This document shows positions 10,871 to 21,360 of a DNA stretch of 64,000 nt, one piece after another (the stretch's first letter is position 1; the number at the start of each line of letters is the position of its first letter). The stretch lies in assembly GCA_034769895.1 (NCBI GenBank), contig CM068371.1:399419469-399483468 (forward strand). The letters are read 5' to 3'. The position numbers and the translations under genes were made by a program. The stretch is from Magicicada septendecula (lineage: Eukaryota; Arthropoda; Insecta; Hemiptera; Cicadidae). The notes beneath the pieces are model-generated. The model made no database searches. It was not told the DNA's origin and worked only from the letters and a program-made list of their open reading frames with translations.

Positions 10871-13279
10871 AGCCAATAAACGATCAGAAAGAGTGTAGAC
10901 CCAAGTGATCGTGGAAGGAGAACGTACATGATGAAGGACAAAAGAGGCTTCCAGCGACAAGACTGGAACAACTAAAAAGCCTATGACACGCACTCGCAGA
11001 GCACTCAAGATGGATGAAAAGGTATACATATACGTACATTTCTTTGTAAAAGTTGTTTCTGAATGCAGAAAAATTACACAGATCAGTACTTTGTATCAGT
11101 ACAGAACCAGTGACTGCCCTTGCTTCCATGTTCATTTACAATCGCAAGGGCCTGGTAGTACTCTTAGTTTTAGAATTGGCTTGTTCTTTCCAGAACGCTG
11201 TCTTGCGGTGACTTAGCTTCGTTAATCTACCGCCCAACGCATTGACGTTATAACCCAAAACGTTTCCATACTTCTTACCACAAGCTGCGCGATCTAAAAT
11301 AGAAAATGATAAAGAATATTATGTTAGATGGACGAGGATACACGGACAAGCTAAGAGTGTTAAAACAAGGATAAGCTCTACTGTATCAGAAAAATTAAAA
11401 ATACATCAGCATCTCATGGGGACGACACAGGGGACGTCACGTACGAATGTGTAGTAACAACAATACACAGGAGAAAACAGTTGTCGTCGTATTCAGTTAA
11501 CGATAATTTCTATGACTTTCCGATAATAACCTTACCAAAGTTACAGAAATAATCAAAGATATTTCCCTGTTTTCTAACAAATGCGTCTGAATTTAACCGA
11601 AACTTTGTCATCCTGTGTGTTTTTAAATATAATTTTTAAGGATGACATTAACTGTAATTAGAAATATATATTATTTATTTTTGGCAGCTCAGGTACTGCT
11701 AAAGGTGTTTCAGTGTTTAATAAATTCATCATTGTTGGATAGCTAAAGTCGATGTAAAACTGCTTGGCTCCCAAACGCTACGTCATGGAGTGGGGACTCC
11801 AACCACCACAGAGACTTACTGATAAACATTCAGGTTAACACCACATTGACCACATTCAAGTACAAATTTCCAGCAATATAAGTAAATAAAAGATAATCCA
11901 GACTGCACAAATGACAATTCGATGGTGCTCCAAAGAGAGAAAAGAGTCGAAGTCATAACACAAGAACTAAACCTCGAGAATTTAAGTGGAAAGTGTAAAA
12001 CGTAGACGGGATGAAAGAAGTGGTCAGGTTAGAGGCCAGATAAGTTCATGGACTATTGACTGCTCTTTCTTACAATACGTAATAAAGATCTTTTCTCGAT
12101 TATTTTTTGGCATAACTATTTGTTGTTGATTCTATCTGCTCAGTTTATTTTCAATGTGCGTTCCCCGTATCGTGTCTTAACGGTTTGTGGGGATAAATTC
12201 GGCATCTTAGGTTTCCCAATAGTAGGGCTAAAATGAAACCTAATGAAGAAAATAATTCTGATTTCGTGATTTACCAGTTACACCTAATCCCTGAAGCGAG
12301 TCTGACGGTGATAGGAATTGAAGCCTATTGGGATTAGCAAAGCCAATGTGCAGAGACTACCAAAGATTACCATACACGTAAGTAAGTAACGAAGTACCAT
12401 GCTTGGCTCGGGCATTTAAGAGTCAAAGGTATCGGAAAAACTGTAACTTTAAGAGAAGGCTACGGCATAGGAAGGAAGGGCCGTTGCATTAAAGATCCTT
12501 AGTAATGTCCCAACGTTGCGACTTACAATTCCAGTTTAAACAGAGAATTGAAGAAATTCGTTTTTCTTGAAGTATGAAGTCGTGTTGGAAGGACAAAAAG
12601 CGAGAAAACATGGCAGATCATGAAAAGTTATTTCACGAAGTCCGTAGCTACCCAAGATCGAAAAAATTACAGTTGTAGCCAATCGAGAAGAAAAATCAAG
12701 AAGGCATAGGAAGCGAGGAGTGGATTGTGTTGGAGACTCTGTTAAAGCTGCAGAACGTGGTCAGTGACAAAAATTGTCACCAAGAAGGCTAAAAGTATCA
12801 AGGGTTTGAACGCCAAACGAAGAAGCACGGGAACTATGGGTGTCTAGATTGTACAACTATTACGAGGGGCCCCTATGTAAGACATAGTGTAGAGGAAGGA
12901 AGGAAGTCATGCGTGAACCATAGCACACTTCAATAAACAATAAAACAACCCTCTCTATGTATAACAGCAACAGCTGGAATATTTAATCAGATGTTCGATA
13001 CGGAACTTTGGGCACCCACACAGCGGTGACGACGGGGTTATCGACTCCTGGCGGCCTCGTTCCGTTCATTTCATTTCAACCCGAATTACAAACAATTATC
13101 AAACGAGCTGCGTTAACTGAAACTTTACAAGAAAGCCAAACCAAAGAACTGAACTATCTGTAAAATTCGACAACCACCGGAAAGCAAGAAAGAAGACTTT
13201 AGGTGTGCAAAGTGACATTCTTATTGTAGGTGAAGGGTCGTATTGTGTTGGATGTGTTAAGGAACGCAGACGTACGATA
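10871..13279. other. Decayed, moderately GC-richer non-coding DNA
   Basis: No gene recognised. Composition around 12.0-13.1 kb is less AT-rich than the first 9 kb, as expected if it consists of old degraded LINE sequence, but I cannot assign a family. Confidence 0.45.
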
Positions 13280-13475
13280 TTCACTAGGAATCTGTAGTTA
13301 TGCGTGTAATACGAGAAGATATAGAATAGATGGGAAGCACATGTAGAGAGAATACTGGTGGAACACACTCCGTATGCGGGCTGAATGCAAGCCGGTAGAA
13401 ATCCAGGGGTCAGGATGAGATGGAGGTACAGCCTTTGAAGGTTGATCACATATTGTGGAAGAACAAGAAGTAGAA
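13280..13475 (+). pseudogene. LINE 3'-end remnant
   Basis: With stops, the plus strand gives YEKI, then NRWEAHVERI, then QAGRNPGVRMRW. This resembles the W-x-x-HVERM and GKR-GRPR-RW tail of insect LINEs. It is followed by a purine-rich GAAGAACAAGAAG tail of the kind that ends these elements. Heavily mutated; clade unknown. Confidence 0.4.
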
Positions 13476-13770
13476 GAAGAAACCATCTGCCTGCGAATTA
13501 GAAAGATACCGACTTTTTCTTAGTGTTGGTCTAAAAGTCGTGGAATGTAAGCCAATCATTTTTGTGTTCCTACGATACTCCTTACACTTGATATGAACAT
13601 ATAACATCATTATAACACCTGAAAACGTCTTAAAACCTCCGAAGGAGTAAGAAGGTCTTGAAAGAATATTAGTCTTCATACCTGTCGGTTAAAGATATCT
13701 ATCATCGCCAATAAAACGTTGGGAGAATCAACTATGGAAGAGGCAGGAAGCCTAATTCCTGTACTGAAGA

Positions 13771-13850
13771 AGAAGATGGTGATAACGATGATGATGTTGA
13801 TGGTGGTAGTGGTGATGATGATGATTATGACGACGACGACGATGATATTT
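13771..13850. repeat. GAT/GAC-type imperfect trinucleotide repeat
   Basis: Runs of GATGATGAT and GACGACGAC with interruptions. It may be the simple-sequence tail of an old LINE. Confidence 0.8.
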
Positions 13851-15009
13851 TGATGTTTCCCCCTGTTGGACAAAAGACAGTAGAGTAAACCATGCTGTTT
13901 TGTTGATCATATCAACGATAATAGCTGCTAATTTTTTTCGGAAGGAGAAACATTAAAAGCTGAAAAATAGTCATAAAAACGAACACTACTATCACTAGGG
14001 AAACGACAAACCGCTCGATTATTGCTGCAGAATTTACGCTTACTGATTTTATATAAACAGCTGACGCGGCAAAGTATGAAGAAAACTTCATACCACCCAC
14101 GAATTGACTTCCTGGTCGGTGACGGTCCCACGGTTTCCTTGTTCTCACACAGCCATCTGAATCGAACTAATTGTCACAGGTGACTGGGTCGTTACTGTTT
14201 GTTGATATAACGGCTCGTAATGATTTTTAATTATATATTGACATTTTACAGGTCTGCTTGTTATTGAAATTAATTACTGTTTTTCCAAAATCCCCCCTAG
14301 CTATCACCTCTAATAAGGTTAGCGACCATTATGGGAAGTGTTTTCTATTCTGTGCTTCATGTATTAAAGTTCCACCGCCCATGATAGTCTGATCTTTGAC
14401 GTGTCATTTAATCATTTTGACTAGTCTCATTTCAAGATAAAAGTTTTGGTTAGTCTTGGAATATAAATCGAAACGTCAGTCCAGAAAAGAATATACTCAA
14501 GATTTTTGTCAAAGTAAATATGGGATTTATCAAAAGACCGCTGGTTGCTATTTGAGCAGTAAAGAACGGAGATGTCATTATATTTTACGTCAGGGTTATT
14601 TGTTTATTTATTTGTTTTCTAACAAGGGATCGAACTGGTGTTTAGAGCGTCGAACGCTGTTCTCTTTTTGTTTGTTTAATTCTGTTTGACTATTTTCGTA
14701 TTCACGTCAGAATCATAGTTGGGTGACAGACTTCAGTCCTTGCATACCAACGCCCGCCACATTGCTACCACCACCTCGGTTTAATTATCGTTGAATATGT
14801 TTGTATTTGCTTAAGTGCGCACACGCACACAATATCTATATTTGTCAGAAGGTTACACGATAGACAGTCACAGACTGCTAATGAGGCAACGGCGTCCATC
14901 TATATGCGCATCGTAAATGATCTGTTGTTACATAAGAAACGTCAATGGCGTTTCTATAGACGCGTAGATGCCAACATTCTAAACATGCGTAGACGACTTG
15001 CCACTACAA
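13851..15009. other. Non-coding stretch
   Basis: No gene recognised. Short open frames have no domain and overlap on both strands. Confidence 0.5.
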
Positions 15010-15200
15010 GAACGGCCTTGGTATAGCGGGTACGTCACGCGGCTTGGGTTCGATTCCCAGCGTATGAAATCTGCTGTATATACCGTGTATCTCATATCGT
15101 ATCTCACGAGGCGATGGTTAACCACTTGGAGGTATCTCTGCCTAATAACGCTAGCCCTTCAGACTTTGAGTATACTCACTTTACGAGTTTGTGAAGAGAC
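15010..15200 (+). mobile_element. tRNA-derived SINE
   Basis: A pol III A box (TGGTATAGCGG, 15019-15029) is followed by a B box (GGTTCGATTCC, 15047-15057). The boxes start only 28 bp apart, too close for a cloverleaf with a full anticodon arm, so this is a SINE head rather than a tRNA gene. The downstream body to about 15.2 kb is non-coding. I could not define the 3' end or a target duplication. Confidence 0.65.
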
Positions 15201-15602
15201 GTCGTCTACTCTCTTTCGAACACGATGATCGAAGGAGAGGAATAAAACAGTTATTCGTTGTAATTAGAGGACCAGTTACTTTTTTAGATTACATCATCGT
15301 CAACTTGGCGGTAGAAACCATGGCATTATTGATTTCTTACGCCTTCACAACAACAACTGCTCCACCATATGCTAGTTGTGTAATCCCTTAATAATGCCGG
15401 AGCTCGGGAGTTCGTCATACGATCAACATGTCTTTGCCAATAGTATGTGCACGCCTTTATGACCTTGCTCGGCTTAAATGTATTTAGTTTCTAATACCTG
15501 AATGATATTTAGGGGAAACATTATTTTATTACGTTATACGTTAACACAAACCAGGTATTATGCTTCCCACAGAATTTGATAGAAGATAAGAAAGATTAGA
15601 CT

Positions 15603-15606
<4 letters not shown>
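15201..15606. other. Non-coding stretch
   Basis: No gene or repeat recognised between the SINE and the AC array. Confidence 0.5.

Positions 15607-15660
<54 letters not shown>
15607..15660. repeat. (AC)n microsatellite, 27 units
   Basis: Uninterrupted AC run of 54 bp. Confidence 0.98.
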
Positions 15661-15662
<2 letters not shown>

Positions 15663-15688
15663 CACTAATTCATATTTCTAATTCATAA

Positions 15689-15990
15689 GTGTGGTATATG
15701 CAACAGGATTTATGTTTCGTAACGGGAAGTGAAGGAAAGTCAAAAATTTTCGAGATACGGATGGTAAGGGGAATATTTGGGCCAGTGAAAATAGAGACAG
15801 AACTTTACAGAATTAGCAGAAGACCGCTAAACAGACCAAGGGGTAAAGAAAAAAATCACGAGGGTGAGGATATCGTAAGGGTCACTAAGACCACTATTTG
15901 CCGATGATCAGATAATTATCACTAACTCTAAGGATATGTCTTCAGAGGCTCTGCGTTCACTCAACAAATACGATCTTGTATCCACTGGAA
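15689..15990 (+). pseudogene. LINE RT scraps including an FADD motif
   Basis: Two pieces are visible. The first (15689-15907) reads SKIFEIRMVRGIFGPVK then ELYRISRRP, like the post-RT FE-x-x-LRRIFGPVK segment of insect LINEs. The second (about 15898-15985), in another frame, reads FADDQIIITNSKD, the catalytic FADD box of a non-LTR reverse transcriptase. In an intact LINE the FADD box comes first, so the order is inverted. These are either two insertions or a rearranged copy. Confidence 0.5.
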
Positions 15991-16032
15991 AGACAATACT
16001 TTTACTTTTTAATGGAAATTACGCGATTCTGG

Positions 16033-16311
16033 TTAAAATTCTTCTGTTCTTCTCCCTCCTATGGCCTCTTCAGTCTTCAACATCTCGTTGTCAATACATA
16101 CATACTTTTTCCCTTCTGGCCGGTAGTTCTTTGCTAGCTTCAGAATTCTACGGAGATCTGTTATTTCAACATGAAATTTCCACTTTTCTTTGTAGCTCTT
16201 CGCAATTTTAATCGCTAGCTGCACATCCACTTCCTCTCGCAAAGTCTCATTTCCATAAGTCTCCGATGAGTCTATCTGCTTCATATCTATAATTCTTGAT
16301 GCCCAGCACAA
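16033..16311 (-). pseudogene. LINE C-terminal tail remnant
   Basis: A 92-codon frame contains SYKEKWKFHVEITDLRRILKL followed by NYRPEGKK. This matches the conserved LINE tail in which a W-x-x-H-VERM segment precedes NYRPxGKRxxGRP. Only the tail is present, with no RT motifs. It is opposite in orientation to the FADD scrap at 15.9 kb. Confidence 0.65.
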
Positions 16312-16420
16312 GGACCCGTGCAGTAAGTAAGTATCTCCATGTTCTACTACGTTTCCCTCTCATGGTGTCCTTATGGTACAAGGTATTCGTTGATACCTAA
16401 AATTATTAGACTTCATAAAG

Positions 16421-16651
16421 TTATAGATCAGGTTCGTCCTGCTTATGGTCTAACACACGACAAAACCGTGAGTTCAGAAAATGACTTTTGAGAGACTCAT
16501 CTAACATTCGAGCAAATTCAAGTAGTCCTCGAAAGACATCAGAATTCGATGACTGTGACGTCTCATCATGACCATGGAAGAGAAGTCCAAATTTTCCACA
16601 AAACGTAATGCAGTCAATAATTTTCGATAGAATTTCCCGATTTCGACTCAA
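16421..16651 (-). pseudogene. ZMYM-type hAT transposase fragment
   Basis: The 76-codon frame reads NREILSKIIDCITFCGKFG, then LFHGHDETSQ, then DVFRGLLEFARMLD. This is the segment just after the zinc finger in the hAT transposases at 31.6-34.6 and 37.3-40.3 kb, but it diverges clearly from both. No zinc finger, catalytic core or TIR is adjacent, so it is an orphan scrap from another family member. Confidence 0.75.
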
Positions 16652-16831
16652 TTTTTCATTTTGTTTGTTTGCTGTGTGTAAACATCTCTTAGCTGATGTG
16701 CAATATTGATTTAAATGGAATAAATCCTATTGAGTACGGCGCGTGTTGTCTTGCAAGGCACACCGAACATTTTTAAAGCGAATTTATGTACATAGTTTAA
16801 TTGCCGTATTGTGTTTTTAATATTTTGACAA

Positions 16832-16942
16832 ATGTCATTATTTATGACATAGATTGATTTTATAAGTTCTGATGATGAGGCAAGCGCCTTGAAACATGTA
16901 AACTGGAAAAAACATCAAGGAAAAAAGCCATAGACGGTGAGT
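16832..16942 (+). repeat. Divergent copy of the hammerhead-bearing repeat
   Basis: It aligns with the right arm of the palindromic insert at 27.3-27.4 kb in the same order: GACAAATGT, a short imperfect palindrome, TAAGTTCTGATGATG, GAAACATGT, and AGCC followed by AGACGGTGAGT. Stem sequences differ between copies, so this is an independent older member. The terminal GGTGAGT resembles a 5' splice site. Confidence 0.7.
16864..16904 (+). ncRNA. Hammerhead-ribozyme-like motif
   Basis: The core CTGATGA (16869-16875) and GAAAC (16891-16895) flank stem II, GAGGC pairing with GCCTT around an AAGC loop. A two-base-pair stem III (AC/GT, loop AT) leads to the cleavage position A16900. Stem I is AGTT (16865-16868) pairing with AACT (16901-16904). 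One extra T sits between CTGATGA and stem II, which is not canonical and may lower activity. Tiny stem III hammerheads are known from Penelope-like elements and animal retrozymes; assignment to those is inference. Confidence 0.6.
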
Positions 16943-17054
16943 ACAGTGTATTTGATGTGCAATGTTTAGACGTCGAGAACAGAGTGAGTAAGTTTAAGCA
17001 TGTGTGCGGTACAATTATGCCTTGTGTTAGTTAAGATAAACAGCGCTGTACTTC

Positions 17055-17252
17055 TTGGCATTCACTCACTCATGGCATTCCACGGCGCCATGGCAACAAC
17101 GGCTTTCCACTCTTCCCCTGTCTTGTGCCCATTGTATCCACCTTCTGACTCTCAGCTGTCTGAGATCGCTCTCCACCTTATCCAAACATCTTAATCGTGG
17201 TTTTCCTCTTAGGAGTATCCCCCCTCCCACAAGGTTCTTCTTCTCATAGTTC
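17055..17252 (-). pseudogene. LINE tail remnant
   Basis: The minus strand gives RGKPRLRCLDKVESDLRQLR then RRWIQWAQDR, the GRPRxRWxDKVExDL and RRWRxxAQDR tail of a LINE family distinct from the neighbour at 17.25-18.1 kb. An upstream stop isolates it. It lies directly 3' of, and in the same orientation as, that neighbour. Confidence 0.65.
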
Positions 17253-18125
17253 CTATCCATTTCGGATGTTGGATATCATACAGACTATTTTAACTTTCTG
17301 TACTGCTGCACGGAATAAGTCAGTTGTATTCATGCCAAACCAGGTCCTTAAATTTCTCAGCCATGATATTCTCGGTCGCCCAACTCCTCTTTTTCCAAGT
17401 ACTTTTCTCTGTAGTGTGGACTGCAATAAGTAAAATCTCTGTTCATTTCTCATGCGACGGGGACGTCTCAGATACTGAAGCTTACTTATCTTCACTGTGT
17501 TAATAACGTCCCTTTCTTTCTTCATCTTTCTAAGAACTTCAACATTAGTTATATGTGCTGTCCATGAAATGCTCAGTATTCTACGGTAAAGCCATATTTC
17601 GAAAGATCCCACAAGGTTACTCAGCAGAAACCTTTTTCGGGATTCATCCGTCTCCATCCTTTGAACACGTCTAAGCCACTTAATCCTTTTCCATTTAATA
17701 CTTTTCACCAAGTCTAAGTCGTTATATAGATGTCTGCATTCTTGGTTGGTCCTATTTCTCCAGTTATCCCCCTCCTTTACTGTCATATAGATACCTCGCA
17801 AAATTTTACGTTCCCATCCGGTAAGTTTTTTTTTTTCGTAATTTGCTATACATTGCCTACTTCTCCGAGCCATAAATAACAACTGGCTTCAGGAATGTTT
17901 TGTAAATTATTTCTTTCAGGTATCCATGAGCCATTGCTGCATAGATGTTTATTGCTGTAAAGCTAAATAACTTCTATTACTTGCCAAAATCCTAGCATTG
18001 TATCTTTCTCTCTATCACTTTGTACAGTTATTATCGACCCCAAACTGTTTAAACTCCCGTGTTCCATTAAAAGTAAATTCATTTGCTTGCAATTGTTCTA
18101 CAGGATAGTACGACTTACAGTTATG
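17253..18125 (-). pseudogene. Chimeric LINE remnant: two C-terminal tails in one frame
   Basis: From 18.1 to 17.9 kb, broken frames give a FKQFGVDNN segment like the post-RT FKYLGS region. The 209-codon open frame (17882-17253) starts with one LINE tail: LTGWERKILRGIY, NQECRHLYNDLDLV, then WLRRVQRMETDE. It passes straight into a second tail: FEIWLYRRILSISWTAHITN, VEVLRKMKKERDVINT, RNEQR, GKRGVGRPRISWLRNLR, TWFGM. The join is at about codons 85-92. No RT catalytic box remains. Either one LINE inserted into another or the two recombined. Confidence 0.7.
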
Positions 18126-20464
18126 GAAATTAAGGTTACGCCCCAGGCCATCAGGGGACATCAGGGAATCGATCCCTCCTCCGCAAAGCTATTAAAAATT
18201 TCAACGGAATTCTATAATCACTAATCGTAGGCCTATTTATAAACGGGTCGCGTGTGTGTTGAAATAAAACTTAATAATTTTATTACTTAATAGAATAGGG
18301 AATCACAATATTTGTAGATTAATAAAATTAAGTATGAGTTTAATTTAATAAAATAAAATAATGACAATCGCTTAGTAAATGACGTATTTGCAGCTTAAAA
18401 AACAATTACAAACTTACATACGCGCCAACGTTTGATACTCGAAGAATTTATACAATGTACTGTATTTATAAAATTATATGGAAAAATTCTGAATTTCTCA
18501 TTTGTCATGAGGAAGTGTGGGGGGGGGGGTCCATCCTTCAATGAAATCAATTAAAATGGTGTCCATAATGGGTAGTCACAGCTACACATGTATGATTGCA
18601 TCTGACAACCTTCACGCTGTAACGCAGCTTTTATGGCGGTAACAAAAGTGCTACTTGATTGAATCCATGAGCCACGAGCGTTTGTAACGATAGTATCTTG
18701 TCAGAGAGACAAGCGTCAGGAGTTCAATACCATTTCACCTTTTCCTAATAGTTCTTAATAGTTCCTAATAGTTCTGACCTTATTAACATTGGCAAAGTGT
18801 TACTGCCATTTATATTAATGCGTTTACCTCTGCTTTCGTATTATGTGTTTCCAACAGACAGTGATTTATCATACGCGTCCTTCCTTCTTCGTCATCTAAA
18901 AAGGCCTTGACGTTGCAATCCAGGTACTCCTGTTCTCTGCTATTCGTTTGAGTGATCGTACCTTGCAGCGCCTATCATTATTCGCACATAATGATGGGAC
19001 CAATAATTGTAAATGCTATCATTATGGTAGTGGGGTTTGTACGGGGGGGGGTTACAAGAGTAGGTATACAGTTATGGAAAACTGACATAGGAAAATCACT
19101 GAAACAGATAAGAATAAATCATACAAATGTTATCGAAATTACTGTTTCGACTGATCTGTATCAGCTGATTTATATTACCAACTGATAGAACTGTCCTACT
19201 TTTTACTTTATATCTGTCTGTTTATTTTGATTACTTTTTGCAAACTGCCAATAAACAAGGCATTTAGCCAGATAATATTCATATTATTATCTGTACCAAC
19301 TGTCGGGGTGCATCCAATCCTACGTTCCTCTTCACATTTGTCCAGCAGATCATCATCATATCGATTTCGGCTGAAACAATTATGACTGATCCGATTTTAA
19401 ACACACTGCAACTGATACGTATATCTCTTCCTAGGGCGGCCAACCTTCTTCTTCCTTGTGGCTTTTGCGTGTAGGAATATAATAATGTAGGGTTCGAACT
19501 TCCGACAGCCTTAAAATATGTTCATGCCCCTTTGTTCTTTATTCTTCCAGTTTCTCTGTAAGGGAAGTCCCTACTAAAAGTGGCCAAAAATTGATAAAAA
19601 TATTTTTTGTCCCAACTTGTTCTATGGTTAGTTCTTTATATAAAAAACACACTAAAACATTTTTTTCGAAATATTTTGTAGGAAAAAACAAATTGTTTGG
19701 GAAAAACCTAGCACCTAAGCGATTTACATTTCATTTAGGTATTATAACAAAACAATATTATTTATATAATATAATTTTACACTATAGGCCTATATCATAT
19801 TAGTACTAATTTGGAAATAAATTGGAAAAAAGGGCTTGACATATGGACCAATGTAAAAAAATGAAATGTGGACTACAGAGACATGATCGATAAGAAGATT
19901 AATAAGGACAGCTGTAGAAAATATTTGTTTCTATAAATTATTAAAATGTAAACTAAAATATTATATAGTTTATTTATTAGAATTTATTATTTTAGTACGC
20001 ATAGAGTAATAAAAAAAAACCATATCAAGCCCTCGTATTCCATAAATATTTAATTTTCCAACAGATAGGAATATTATTTTGAAAATTGAGATTCCCGCAA
20101 ATTCAATTTTTCATGTTTTTATACATACCTTTTGATATATCTAAAAACTGTCTTACTTACTGCTTTGAAATTGTGCACAGTCTTTGGGATATACTTACTT
20201 TAAAAAACACATATTTTTATTTAATTTTGGCTTATAGTTCCTTTTGTAATAAATTTTTATTTTTAAATGTAAAAATTAAAAAAAAAAATAGTTTTTACTA
20301 TTTTCCTCACAAAAAAAATTGTTTTTAATTACATCCTAATAAAAATATGTGTTTTTTAGATAATTTTATCCCCTTCAAAATAACACCTTCCTAAACGTCG
20401 TAGGACTCCTAGTTTTTCTGGAATATCAATTTGAAACATATTCCAAAAACGTTACTAAGCTCCA
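18126..20464. other. Non-coding stretch
   Basis: No gene recognised. Contains homopolymer G runs near 18.52 and 19.05 kb and a very AT-rich interval at 19.6-20.35 kb. TAGGCCTA occurs at 18228 and 19785. Confidence 0.55.
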
Positions 20465-21360
20465 TCCAATATAAGCTGTTTTATTTGTTTCTTTTTCTAA
20501 CTTTATTAGGAAGGTTGCGTTTTATTGTACCTATCGTCTACTGAACCGGCCGTAGTGGTCATTACATTGAATATGGCACGTATCACAATCTAAGCAACTG
20601 AAAATGTTATTTTATTCCAATGTTTGATGTCAAGTATTATTCTTGCTCCGAGATAGTCTTTATCATAGCCCGTCGTTATTTTGGTTCCTCTTGGATATTT
20701 TCAGTTTACACGCTTCTGCCACGTTATGAAGGACCGTATTGCTTTTGCAACTGGCTGTTTGCATATTCATAGGTCCGCCTATAAGCTTGTGTTACGCTAG
20801 ATCATCAGGTATTTTACTGTTTAACCGACGTGGTACCCGGAGCTCCAGAAGGTAGCTCGTAGCGGTTCGTCTCTGCGACGCACAACCGCGCAGCCCAGAG
20901 TCAGTCAGTACCCATAACATGTGTCAGCTTTTAGGATGTTTCTGTAGGGTCTGCCTGCGATGTCCCGGACTTCCGCCCTAACGAGAGACACCTGAAGAAC
21001 CCATTGCATATCGGTCGTTCTTGACAAATCACGGGTGCTTATCGATTATTCCTTAGTCCTTTGATTGATACCACCATGTTATTTCGTTATTAAAAATTGA
21101 ATCGTTTCCCTAGAGCCGTAAATCGGTTCTAAAACCATTTCATCCCACTCAGAGCAAACGATAAAGACTATCTCGGTGCAGGAACAAAACATCAAAACTT
21201 GGAATAAATAAACATTGTCATTTACTTTGGTTGTGATGTTTGTCAAATTCAATTTAATGACCATGACAGAAGTTTCAGCAGACGATAGATACAGTAAAAC
21301 GCAACCTCCTTATTAAAGTTAGAAAAAGAAACGAATAGAACAGTTGAAGGGTATATTGGT
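20465..21360. mobile_element. Long inverted-repeat (foldback-like) structure
   Basis: The arm at 20465-20667 matches the reverse complement of 21157-21360 along its length. Landmarks are CCAATATA, TTTGTTTCTTTTTCTAACTT, GGTTGCGTTTTA, TATCGTCT, CTGAA, TCATTA, ATCACAA and CGAGATAGTCTTTATC. The arms are about 200 bp, diverged by substitutions and small indels, and the spacer is about 490 bp, partly GC-rich (20.82-20.98 kb). No target duplication or transposase was found. It could be a long-TIR MITE or an inverted duplication. Confidence 0.75.

Noticed and set aside
12000..13100. Possible host exon in GC-richer sequence
   Set aside because: No frame longer than noise, no plausible splice structure and no domain.
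13099..14148. Several overlapping minus-strand frames of 62-116 codons
   Set aside because: No domains, mutual overlap, and the plus strand here carries LINE-tail traces; these are shadows.
15019..15060. tRNA gene
   Set aside because: A and B boxes are too close for a full cloverleaf and no anticodon arm is visible; called a SINE instead.
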